This document shows positions 25,681 to 37,702 of a DNA stretch of 64,000 nucleotides, in pieces. The stretch comes from Sisyra terminalis (Eukaryota > Arthropoda > Insecta > Neuroptera > Sisyridae). Below the pieces are notes generated by a model. It had not been told where the DNA came from, did not search any database, and worked only from the letters and a program-made list of their open reading frames with translations. The stretch lies in the NCBI GenBank assembly GCA_958496175.1, contig OY292277.1, forward strand, positions 744,001 through 808,000, given 5' to 3'. Each line of letters begins with the position of its first letter. The first letter of the stretch is position 1. A program made the translations under genes and the position numbers.

Positions 25681-26940
25681 GTTATTTTGCGGAAATATTT
25701 GCGGTTATTTTTGCGGATATTATTGCGGATATTTTTGCGGATATCATTGCGGTTATTTTGCGGTAATATTTGCGGTTAATTTTGCGGATATTATTGCGGT
25801 TATTTTTGCGGATATCATTGCGGTTATTTTTGCGGATATCATTGCGGTTATTTTGCGGTGATATTAGCGGTTATTTTTGCGGATATCATTGCGGTTATTT
25901 TGCTGTAATATTTGCGGTTAATTTTGCGGATATTATTGCGGTTATTTTTGCGGATATTATTGCGGTTATTTTTGCGGATATTAAGGCGGTTATTTTTGCG
26001 GATATCATTGCGGTTATTTTGCGGTAACATTTGCGGTTATTTTTGCGGATATTATTGCGGTTATTTTTGCGGATATCATTGCGGTTATTTTGCGGTAATA
26101 TTTGCGGTTATTTTTGCGGATATAATTGCGGTTATTTTGCTGTAATATTTGCGGTTAATTTTGCGGATATCATTGCGGTTATTTTTGCGGATATCATTGC
26201 GGTTATTTTGCGGTGATATTAGTGGTTATTTTTGCGGATATCATTGCGGTTATTTTGCGGTAATATTTGCGGTTATTTTTGCGGATATTATTGCGGTTAT
26301 TTTTGCGGATATCATTGCGGTTATTTTGCGGTGATATTTGCGTTTATTTTTGCTGATATCATTGCGGTTATTTTGCGCAAATATTTGCGGTTATTTTTGC
26401 GGATATCATTGCGGTAATTTTTGCGGATATTATTGCGGTTATTTTTGCGGATATCATTGCGGTTATTTTGCTGTAATATTTGCGGTTAATTTTGCGGATA
26501 TTATTGCGGTTATTTTTGCGGATATCATTGCGGTTATTTTTGCGGATATTATTGCGGTTATTTTTGCGGATATCATTGCGGGTATTTTGCGGTGATATTT
26601 GCGGTTATTTTTGCGCATATCATTGCGGTTATTTTTGCGGATATTATTGCGGTTATTTTTGCGGTAATATTTGCGGTTATTTTTGCGGATATTATTGCGG
26701 TTATTTTGCTGTAATATTTGCGGTTAATTTTGCGGATATCATTGCGGTTATTTTTGCGGATATTATTGCGGTTATTTTGCTGTAATATTTGCGGTTAATT
26801 TTGCGGATATCATTGCGGTTATTTTTGCGGATATTATTGCGGTTATTTTTGCGGATATCATTGCGGTTATTTTGCGGTGATATTTGCGGTTATTTTTGCG
26901 GATATCATTGCGGTTATTTTTGCGGATATTATTGCAGTTA
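25681..26940 (+). repeat. Local triplication in copy B, block i
   Basis: Corresponds to about 12,386-13,645 in copy A. It starts near GCGGAAATATTT (about 25,689) and ends near GCAGTTATTTT (about 26,934). The whole block recurs 2,276 bp downstream as block iii. A shortened version (block ii) lies between. Confidence 0.88.
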
Positions 26941-27134
26941 TTTTGCGGTAATATTTGCGGTTATTTTTGCGGATATCATTGCGGTTATTTTGCGGTAATA
27001 TTTGCGGTTATTTTTGCGGATATTATTGCGGTTATTTTGCGGTAATATTTGCGGTTATTTTTGCGGATATCATTGCGGTTATTTTTGCGGATATTATTGC
27101 GGTTATTTTTGCGGATATTATTGCGGTTATTTTT

Positions 27135-27956
27135 GCGGTAATATTTGCGGTTATTTTTGCGGATATAATTGCGGTTATTTTGCTGTAATATTTGCGGTTA
27201 ATTTTGCGGATATCATTGCGGTTATTTTTGCGGATATCATTGCGGTTATTTTGCGGTGATATTAGTGGTTATTTTTGCGGATATCATTGCGGTTATTTTG
27301 CGGTAATATTTGCGGTTATTTTTGCGGATATTATTGCGGTTATTTTTGCGGATATCATTGCGGTTATTTTGCGGTGATATTTGCGTTTATTTTTGCTGAT
27401 ATCATTGCGGTTATTTTGCGCAAATATTTGCGGTTATTTTTGCGGATATCATTGCGGTAATTTTTGCGGATATTATTGCGGTTATTTTTGCGCATATCAT
27501 TGCGGTAATTTTTGCGGATATTATTGCGGTTATTTTTGCGGATATCATTGCGGTTATTTTGCTGTAATATTTGCGGTTAATTTTGCGGATATTATTGCGG
27601 TTATTTTTGCGGATATCATTGCGGTTATTTTTGCGGATATTATTGCGGTTATTTTTGCGGATATCATTGCGGGTATTTTGCGGTGATATTTGCGGTTATT
27701 TTTGCGCATATCATTGCGGTTATTTTTGCGGATATTATTGCGGTTATTTTTGCGGTAATATTTGCGGTTATTTTTGCGGATATTATTGCGGTTATTTTGC
27801 TGTAATATTTGCGGTTAATTTTGCGGATATCATTGCGGTTATTTTTGCGGATATTATTGCGGTTATTTTGCTGTAATATTTGCGGTTAATTTTGCGGATA
27901 TCATTGCGGTTATTTTTGCGGATATTATTGCGGTTATTTTTGCGGATATCATTGCG
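27135..27956 (+). repeat. Local triplication in copy B, block ii (partial)
   Basis: Matches block i from about 26,092 with an offset of 1,043 bp, rising to 1,091 bp after a 48-bp insertion near 27,480-27,530 (an extra GCGCATATCATT-containing pair of dimers). The short stretch 26,941-27,134 before it resembles 15,484-15,650 instead, so this junction joined two different parts of the array. Confidence 0.82.
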
Positions 27957-29216
27957 GTTATTTTGCGGAAATATTTGCGGTTATTTTTGCGGATATTATT
28001 GCGGATATTTTTGCGGATATCATTGCGGTTATTTTGCGGTAATATTTGCGGTTAATTTTGCGGATATTATTGCGGTTATTTTTGCGGATATCATTGCGGT
28101 TATTTTTGCGGATATCATTGCGGTTATTTTGCGGTGATATTAGCGGTTATTTTTGCGGATATCATTGCGGTTATTTTGCTGTAATATTTGCGGTTAATTT
28201 TGCGGATATTATTGCGGTTATTTTTGCGGATATTATTGCGGTTATTTTTGCGGATATTAAGGCGGTTATTTTTGCGGATATCATTGCGGTTATTTTGCGG
28301 TAACATTTGCGGTTATTTTTGCGGATATTATTGCGGTTATTTTTGCGGATATCATTGCGGTTATTTTGCGGTAATATTTGCGGTTATTTTTGCGGATATA
28401 ATTGCGGTTATTTTGCTGTAATATTTGCGGTTAATTTTGCGGATATCATTGCGGTTATTTTTGCGGATATCATTGCGGTTATTTTGCGGTGATATTAGTG
28501 GTTATTTTTGCGGATATCATTGCGGTTATTTTGCGGTAATATTTGCGGTTATTTTTGCGGATATTATTGCGGTTATTTTTGCGGATATCATTGCGGTTAT
28601 TTTGCGGTGATATTTGCGTTTATTTTTGCTGATATCATTGCGGTTATTTTGCGCAAATATTTGCGGTTATTTTTGCGGATATCATTGCGGTAATTTTTGC
28701 GGATATTATTGCGGTTATTTTTGCGGATATCATTGCGGTTATTTTGCTGTAATATTTGCGGTTAATTTTGCGGATATTATTGCGGTTATTTTTGCGGATA
28801 TCATTGCGGTTATTTTTGCGGATATTATTGCGGTTATTTTTGCGGATATCATTGCGGGTATTTTGCGGTGATATTTGCGGTTATTTTTGCGCATATCATT
28901 GCGGTTATTTTTGCGGATATTATTGCGGTTATTTTTGCGGTAATATTTGCGGTTATTTTTGCGGATATTATTGCGGTTATTTTGCTGTAATATTTGCGGT
29001 TAATTTTGCGGATATCATTGCGGTTATTTTTGCGGATATTATTGCGGTTATTTTGCTGTAATATTTGCGGTTAATTTTGCGGATATCATTGCGGTTATTT
29101 TTGCGGATATTATTGCGGTTATTTTTGCGGATATCATTGCGGTTATTTTGCGGTGATATTTGCGGTTATTTTTGCGGATATCATTGCGGTTATTTTTGCG
29201 GATATTATTGCAGTTA
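27957..29216 (+). repeat. Local triplication in copy B, block iii
   Basis: Repeats block i at an offset of 2,276 bp, starting near GCGGAAATATTT (about 27,965). Downstream of it the alignment with copy A resumes at offset 15,571, exactly 2,276 above the upstream offset of 13,295. The extra length is therefore fully explained by this amplification. Confidence 0.88.
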
Positions 29217-32200
29217 TTTTTGCGGATATCATTGCGGTTATTTTTGTGGATATTATTGCGGTTATTTTTGCGGATATTATTGCGGTTATTTTTGCGGATA
29301 TCATTGCGGTTATTTTGCGGATATCATTGCGGTTATTTTTGCGGATATTATTGCGGTTATTTTTGCGGATATCATTGCGGTTATTTTGCGGTAATATTAG
29401 CGGTTATTTTTGCGGATATCATTGCTGTTATTTTTGCGGATATCATTGCGGTTATTTTGCGGTGATATTTGCGGTTATTTTTGCGGATATCATTGCGGTT
29501 ATTTTGCGGTAATATTTGCGGTTATTTTAGCGGATATCCTTGCGGTTATTTTGCGGTAATATTTGCGGTTATTTTTGCGGATATCATTGCGGTTTTTTTG
29601 CGGTAATATTTGCGGTTATTTTTGCGGATATCATTGCGGTTTTTTTTGCGGATATTATTGCGGTTATTTTTGCGGATATTATTACGGTTATTTTTGCGGA
29701 TATCATTGCGGTTAATTTGCGGTAACATTTGCGGTTATTTTTGCGGATATTATTGCGGTTATTTTTGCGGATATCAGTGCGGTTATTTTGCGGTAATATT
29801 TGCGGTTATTTTTGCGGATATTATTGCGGTTATTTTGCTGTAATATTTGCGGTTAATTTTGCGGATATCATTGCGGTTATTTTAGCGGATATTATTGCGG
29901 TTATTTTGCTGTAATATTTACGGTTAATTTTGCGGATATAATTGCGGTTATTTTTGCGGATATTATTGCGGTTATTTTTGCGGATATCATTGCGGTTATT
30001 TTGCGGTGATATTTGCGGTTATTTTTGCGGATATCATTGCGGTTATTTTGCGGATATTATTGCGGTTATTTTTTCGGATATTATTAAGATTATTTTTGCG
30101 GATATCATTGCGGTTATTTTGCGGTAATATTTGCGGTTATTTTTGCGGATATTATTGCGGATATTTTTGCGGATATCATTGTGGTTATTTTGCGGTGATA
30201 TTTGCGGTTATTTTTGCAAATATCATTGCGGTTATTTTGCGGTAATATTTGCGGTTATTTTTGCGGATATCATTGCGGTTATTTTTGCGGATATTATTGC
30301 GGTTATTTTTGCGGATATCATTGCGGTTATTTTGCTGTAATATTTGCGGTTAATTTTGCGGATATTATTGCGGTTATTTTTGCGGATATTATTGCGGTTA
30401 TTTTTGCGGATATTAATGCGGCTATTTTTGCGGATATCATTGCGGTTATTTTGCGGTAACATTTGCGGTTATTTTTGCGGATATTATTGCGGTTATTTTT
30501 GCGGATATCATTGCGGTTATTTTGCGGTTATATTTGCGGTTATTTTTGCGGATATAATTGCGGTTATTTTTCTGTAATATTTGCGGTTAATTTTGCGGAT
30601 ATCATTGCGGTTATTTTTGCGGATATTATTGCGGTTATTTTTGCGGATATCATTGCGGTTATTTTGCGGTGATATTAGTGGTTATTTTTGCGGATATCAT
30701 TGCGGTTATTTTGCGGTAATATTTGCGGTTATTTTTGCGGATATTATTGCGGTTATTTTTGCGGATATCATTGCGGTTATTTTGCGGTGATATTTGCGGT
30801 TATTTTTGCTGATATCATTGCGGTTATTTTGCGCAAATATTTGCGGTTATATTTGCGGATATCATTGCGGTAATTTTTGCGGATATTATTGCGGTTATTT
30901 TTGCGGATATCATTGCGGTTATTTTGCTGTAATATTTGCGGTTAATTTTGAGGATATTATTGCGGTTATTTTTGCGGATATCATTGCGGTTATTTTTGCG
31001 GATATTATTGCGGTTATTTTTGCGGATATCATTGCGGTTATTTTGCGGTAACATTTGCGGTTATTTTTGCGGATATCATTGCGGTTATTTTGCGGTAATA
31101 TTTGCGGTTATTTTTGCGGATATTATTGCGGTTATTTTGCGGTAATATTTGCGGTTATTTTTGCGGATATCATTGCGGTTATTTTTGCGGATATTATTGC
31201 GGTTATTTTTGCGGATACCATTGCGGTTATTTTGCTGTAATATTTGCGGTTATTTTTGCGGATATTATTGCGGTTATTTTGCTGTAATATTTGCGGTTAT
31301 TTTTGCGGATATTATTGCGGTTATTTTTGCGGATATCATTGCGGTTATTTTGCGGTGATATTTGCGGTTATTTTTCGGATATTATTGCAGTTATTTTGCT
31401 GTAATATTGGCGGTTAATTTTGCGGATATCATTGCGGTTATTTTTGCGGATATTATTGCGGTTATTTTTGCGGATATCATTGCGGTTATTTTGCGGTGAT
31501 ATTTGCGGTTATTTTTGCGGATATCATTGCGGTTATTTTGCGGTAATATTTTCGGTTATTTTTGCGGATATTATTGCGGTTATTTTTGCGGATATCATTG
31601 CGGTTATTTTGCGGTGATAAATGCGGTTATTTTTGCGGATATCATTGCGGTTATTTTGCGGTGATATTTGCGGTTATTTTTGCGGATATCATTGCGGTTA
31701 TTTTTGCGGATATCATTGCGGTTATTTTTGCGGATATTATTGCGGTTATTTTTGCGGATATTATTGCGGTTATTTTTGCGGATATTATTGCGGTTATTTT
31801 TGCGGTTATTTTGCGGTAATATTTGCGGTTATTTTGCGGTGATATTTGCGGTTATTTTGCGGATATCATTGCGATTATTTTGCGGTAATATTTGCGTTTA
31901 TTTTTGCGGATATCATTGCGGTTATTTTTGCGGATATCATTGCGGTTATTTTTGCGGATATTATTGCGTTTATTTTTGCGGATATCATTGCGGTTATTTT
32001 GCGGTGATATTTGCGGTTATTTTTGCGGATATCATTGCGGTTATTTTTGCGGATATTATTGCGGTTATTTTTGCGGATATTATTGCGGTTATTTTTGCGG
32101 TTATTTTGCGGTAATATTTGCGGTTATTTTGCGGTAATATTTGCGGTTATTTTTGCGGATATCATTGCGGTTATTTTTGCGGATATTATTGCGGTTATTT

Positions 32201-33954
32201 TGCGGTGATATTCGCGGTTATTTTGGCGGATATCATTGCGGTTTTTTGCGGTAATATTTGCGGTTATTTTTGCGGATATCAATGCGGTTATTTTTGCGGA
32301 TATTATTGCGGTTATTTTTGCGGATATTATTGCGGTTATTTTGCGGTAATATTTGCGGTTATTTTTGCGGATATCATTGCGGTTATTTTTGCGGATATTA
32401 TTGCGGTTATTTTTGCGGATATCATTGCGGTTATTTTGCGGTAATATTTGCGGTTATTTTTGCGGATATCATTGCGGTTATTTTTGCGGATATTATTGCG
32501 GTTATTTTTGCGGATATTATTGCGGTTATTTTTGCGGATATCATTGCGGTTATTTTGCGGTAATATTTGCGGTTATTTTTGCGGATATTATTGCGGTTAT
32601 TTTTGCGGATATCATTGCGGTTATTTTGCGGTGATATTTGCGGTTATTTTTGCGGATATCATTGCGGTTATTTTTGCGGATATCATTGCGGTTATTTTGC
32701 GGTGATATTTGCGGTTATTTTTGCGGATATCATTGCGGTTATTTTGCGGTAATATTTGCGGTTATTTTTGCGGATATTATTGCGGTTATTTTGCTGTCAT
32801 ATTTGCGGTTAATTTTGCGGATATCATTGCGGTTATTTTTGCGGATATTATTGCGGTTATTTTTGCGGATATCATTGCGGTTATTTTGCGGTGATATTTG
32901 CGGTTATTTTTGCGGATATCATTGCGGTTATTTTTGCGGATATTATTGCGGTTATTTTGCGGTAATATTAGCGGGTTATTTTTGCGGATATTATTGCGGT
33001 TATTTTTGCGGATATCATTGCGGTTATTTTGCGGTGATATTTGCGGTTATTTTTGCGGATATCATTGCGGTTATTTTTGCGGATATTATTGCGGTTATTT
33101 TTGCGGATATTAATAAGATTATTTTTGCGGATATCATTGCGGTTATTTTGCGGTAATATTAGCGGGTTATTTTTGCGGATATTATTGCGGTTATTTTTGC
33201 GGATATCATTGCGGTTATTTTGCGGTGATATTTGCGGTTATTTTTGCGGATATCATTGCTGTTATTTTGGCGGATATCATTGCGGTTATTTTGCGGTGAT
33301 ATTTGCGGTTATTTTTGCGGATATCATTGCGGTTATTTTGCGGTAATATTTGCGGTTATTTTTGCGGATATCATTGCGGTTATTTTGCGGTAATATTTGC
33401 GGTTATTTTTGCGGATATCATTGCGGTTATTTTGCGGTAATATTTGCGGTTATTTTTGCGGATATCATTGCGGTTATTTTGCGGTAATATTTGCGGTTAT
33501 TTTTGCGGATATCATTGCGGTTATTTTTGCGGATATTATTGCGGTTATTTTTGCGGATATTATTGCGGTTATTTTGCGGTAACATTTGCGGTTATTTTTG
33601 CGGATATTAATGCGGTTATTTTTGCGGATATCAGTGCGGTTATTTTGCGGATATCATTGCGGTTATTTTATCGGTGATATTTGCGGTTATTTTTGCGGAT
33701 ATTAATGCGGTTATTTTTGCGGATATCAGTGCGGTTATTTTGCGGATATCATTGCGGTTATTTTTGCGGATATTATTGCGGTTATTTTGCTGTAATATTT
33801 GCGGTTAATTTTGCGGATATCATTGCGGTTATTTTTGCGGATATTATTGCGGTTATTTTTGCGGATATCATTGCGGTTATTTTGCGGTGATATTTGCGGT
33901 TATTTTTGCGGATACCATTGCGGTTATTTTTGCGGATATTATTGCGGTTATTTT

Positions 33955-35500
33955 GCGGTAATATTTGCGGTTAATTTTGCGGATATCATTGCGGTTATTT
34001 TTGCGGATATTTTTGCGGTTATTTTGCGGTTATATTTGCGGTTATTTTTGCGGATATCATTGCGGTTATTTTGCGGTAATATTAGCGGTTATTTTTGCGG
34101 TAATATTTGCGGTTATTTTTGCGGATATAATTGCGGTTATTTTTGCGGATATTATTGCGGTTATTTTTGCGGATATCATTGCGGTTATTTTTGCGGTTAT
34201 CATTGCGGTTATTTTGCGGTGATATTTGCGGTTATTTTTGCGGATATCATTGCGGTTATTTTGCGGTAATATTTGCGGTTATTTTTGCGGATATTATTGC
34301 GGTTATTTTGCTGTAATATTTGCGGTTAATTTTGCGGATATCATTGCGGTTATTTTGCGGTGATATTTGCGGTTATTTTTGCGGATATCATTGCGGTTTT
34401 TTTGCGGTAATATTTGCGGTTTTTTTTGCGGATATCATTGCGGTTATTTTTGCGGATATCATTGCGGTTATTTTGCGGTAATATTTGCGGTTATTTTTGC
34501 GGATATCATTGCGGTTATTTTGCGGTAATATTTGCGGTTATTTTTGCGGATATCATTGCGGTTATTTTGCGGTAATATTTGCGGTTATTTTTGCGGATAT
34601 CATTGCGGTTATTTTGCGGTGATATTTGCGGTTATTTTTGCGGATATCATTGCGGTTATTTTGCGGTAATATTTGCGGTTATTTTTGCGGATATTATTGC
34701 GGTTATTTTGCTGTCATATTTGCGGTTAATTTTGCGGATATCATTGCGGTTATTTTTGCGGATATTATTGCGGTTATTTTTGCGGATATCATTGCGGTTA
34801 TTTTGCGGTGATATTTGCGGTTATTTTTGCGGATATCATTGCGGTTATTTTTGCGGATATTATTGCGGTTATTTTTGCGGATATTAATAAGATTATTTTT
34901 GCGGATATCATTGCGGTTATTTTGCGGTAATATTAGCGGGTTATTTTTGCGGATATTATTGCGGTTATTTTTGCGGATATCATTGCGGTTATTTTGCGGT
35001 GATATTTGCGGTTATTTTTGCGGATATCATTGCTGTTATTTTGGCGGATATCATTGCGGTTATTTTGCGGTGATATTTGCGGTTATTTTTGCGGATATCA
35101 TTGCGGTTATTTTGCGGTAATATTTGCGGTTATTTTTGCGGATATCATTGCGGTTATTTTGCGGTAATATTTGCGGTTATTTTTGCGGATATCATTGCGG
35201 TTATTTTGCGGTAATATTTGCGGTTATTTTTGCGGATATCATTGCGGTTATTTTGCGGTAATATTTGCGGTTATTTTTGCGGATATCATTGCGGTTATTT
35301 TTGCGGATATTATTGCGGTTATTTTTGCGGATATTATTGCGGTTATTTTGCGGTAACATTTGCGGTTATTTTTGCGGATATTAATGCGGTTATTTTTGCG
35401 GATATCAGTGCGGTTATTTTGCGGATATCATTGCGGTTATTTTATCGGTGATATTTGCGGTTATTTTTGCGGATATTAATGCGGTTATTTTTGCGGATAT
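33955..35500 (+). repeat. 2,202-bp HOR, copy 1
   Basis: Matches 36,157-37,702 at a constant offset of 2,202 bp. AAGATT (34,889 and 37,091) and the rare TTTTATCGGTGATATTT (about 35,443 and 37,645) are shared markers. Private differences are GATATTTTTGCGG near 34,009 and GCGGTAATATTAGCGG near 34,076. Part of it (34,815-35,455) also matches 33,041-33,681 inside copy B at offset 1,774. Confidence 0.87.
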
Positions 35501-36156
35501 CATTGCGGTTATTTTTGCGGATATTATTGCGGTTATTTTTGCGGATATCATTGCGGTTATTTTGCGGTGATATTTGCGGTTATTTTTGCGGATATCATTG
35601 CGGTTATTTTTGCGGATATTATTGCGGTTATTTTTGCGGATATTAATAAGATTATTTTTGCGGATATCATTGCGGTTATTTTGCGGTAATATTAGCGGGT
35701 TATTTTTGCGGATATTATTGCGGTTATTTTTGCGGATATCATTGCGGTTATTTTGCGGTGATATTTGCGGTTATTTTTGCGGATATCATTGCGGTTATTT
35801 TTGCGGATATTATTGTGGTTATTTTGCTGTAATATTTGCGGTTAATTTTGCGGATATCATTGCGGTTATTTTTGCGGATATTATTGCGGTTATTTTTGCG
35901 GATATCATTGCGGTTATTTTGCGGTGATATTTGCGGTTATTTTTGCGGATATCATTGCGGTTATTTTGCGGTATTATTTGCGGTTATTTTTGCGGATATT
36001 ATTGCGGTTATTTTGCTGTAATATTTGCGGTTAATTTAGCGGATATCATTGCGGTTATTTTTGCGGATATTATTGCGGTTATTTTTGCGGATATCATTGC
36101 GGTTATTTTGCGGTAATATTTGCGGTTATTTTTGCGGATATTATTGCGGTTATTTT
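35501..36156 (+). repeat. Linking repeat between the 2,202-bp HOR copies
   Basis: Type II satellite with one AAGATT variant (35,648), two GCGGTATTATTT-like units and several GCTGTAATATTT/GCGGTTAATTTT pairs. It appears to be assembled from pieces also present at 33.0-33.9 kb. No other feature is visible. Confidence 0.7.
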
Positions 36157-37702
36157 GCGGTAATATTTGCGGTTAATTTTGCGGATATCATTGCGGTTAT
36201 TTTTGCGGATATTATTGCGGTTATTTTGCGGTTATATTTGCGGTTATTTTTGCGGATATCATTGCGGTTATTTTGCGGTAATATTTGCGGTTATTTTTGC
36301 GGTAATATTTGCTGTTATTTTTGCGGATATAATTGCGGTTATTTTTGCGGATATTATTGCGGTTATTTTTGCGGATATCATTGCGGTTATTTTTGCGGTT
36401 ATCATTGCGGTTATTTTGCGGTGATATTTGCGGTTATTTTTGCGGATATCATTGCGGTTATTTTGCGGTAATATTTGCGGTTATTTTTGCGGATATTATT
36501 GCGGTTATTTTGCTGTAATATTTGCGGTTAATTTTGCGGATATCATTGCGGTTATTTTGCGGTGATATTTGCGGTTATTTTTGCGGATATCATTGCGGTT
36601 TTTTTGCGGTAATATTTGCGGTTTTTTTTGCGGATATCATTGCGGTTATTTTTGCGGATATCATTGCGGTTATTTTGCGGTAATATTTGCGGTTATTTTT
36701 GCGGATATCATTGCGGTTATTTTGCGGTAATATTTGCGGTTATTTTTGCGGATATCATTGCGGTTATTTTGCGGTAATATTTGCGGTTATTTTTGCGGAT
36801 ATCATTGCGGTTATTTTGCGGTGATATTTGCGGTTATTTTTGCGGATATCATTGCGGTTATTTTGCGGTAATATTTGCGGTTATTTTTGCGGATATTATT
36901 GCGGTTATTTTGCTGTCATATTTGCGGTTAATTTTGCGGATATCATTGCGGTTATTTTTGCGGATATTATTGCGGTTATTTTTGCGGATATCATTGCGGT
37001 TATTTTGCGGTGATATTTGCGGTTATTTTTGCGGATATCATTGCGGTTATTTTTGCGGATATTATTGCGGTTATTTTTGCGGATATTAATAAGATTATTT
37101 TTGCGGATATCATTGCGGTTATTTTGCGTTAATATTAGCGGGTTATTTTTGCGGATATTATTGCGGTTATTTTTGCGGATATCATTGCGGTTATTTTGCG
37201 GTGATATTTGCGGTTATTTTTGCGGATATCATTGCTGTTATTTTGGCGGATATCATTGCGGTTATTTTGCGGTGATATTTGCGGTTATTTTTGCGGATAT
37301 CATTGCGGTTATTTTGCGGTAATATTTGCGGTTATTTTTGCGGATATCATTGCGGTTATTTTGCGGTAATATTTGCGGTTATTTTTGCGGATATCATTGC
37401 GGTTATTTTGCGGTAATATTTGCGGTTATTTTTGCGGATATCATTGCGGTTATTTTGCGGTAATATTTGCGGTTATTTTTGCGGATATCATTGCGGTTAT
37501 TTTTGCGGATATTATTGCGGTTATTTTTGCGGATATTATTGCGGTTATTTTGCGGTAACATTTGCGGTTATTTTTGCGGATATTAATGCGGTTATTTTTG
37601 CGGATATCAGTGCGGTTATTTTGCGGATATCATTGCGGTTATTTTATCGGTGATATTTGCGGTTATTTTTGCGGATATTAATGCGGTTATTTTTGCGGAT
37701 AT
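36157..37702 (+). repeat. 2,202-bp HOR, copy 2
   Basis: Second copy, aligned with 33,955-35,500. Private differences are GCTGTTATTTTT near 36,311 and GCGTTAATATTAGCGG near 37,127. After 37,702 this copy continues as 33,726 does, while copy 1 takes a different path, so the right junction is a crossover point. Confidence 0.87.

Larger units (their letters stand above)
18598..33954 (+). repeat. Large direct duplication, copy B
   Basis: Second copy of the segment at 3,835-18,383. Matching markers include TTTTGGTG at 20,888, 21,432 and 24,502 (6,360, 6,904 and 11,230 in A) and AAGATT at 25,170, 30,086 and 33,115 (11,875, 14,515 and 17,544 in A). It is about 0.8 kb longer than copy A. It lacks the extra 1.3-kb block but has 2,276 bp of added repeat near 26.8-29.1 kb. 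Single-base differences include ATTACGG at about 29,682 and GGATACC at about 31,215. Confidence 0.93.
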
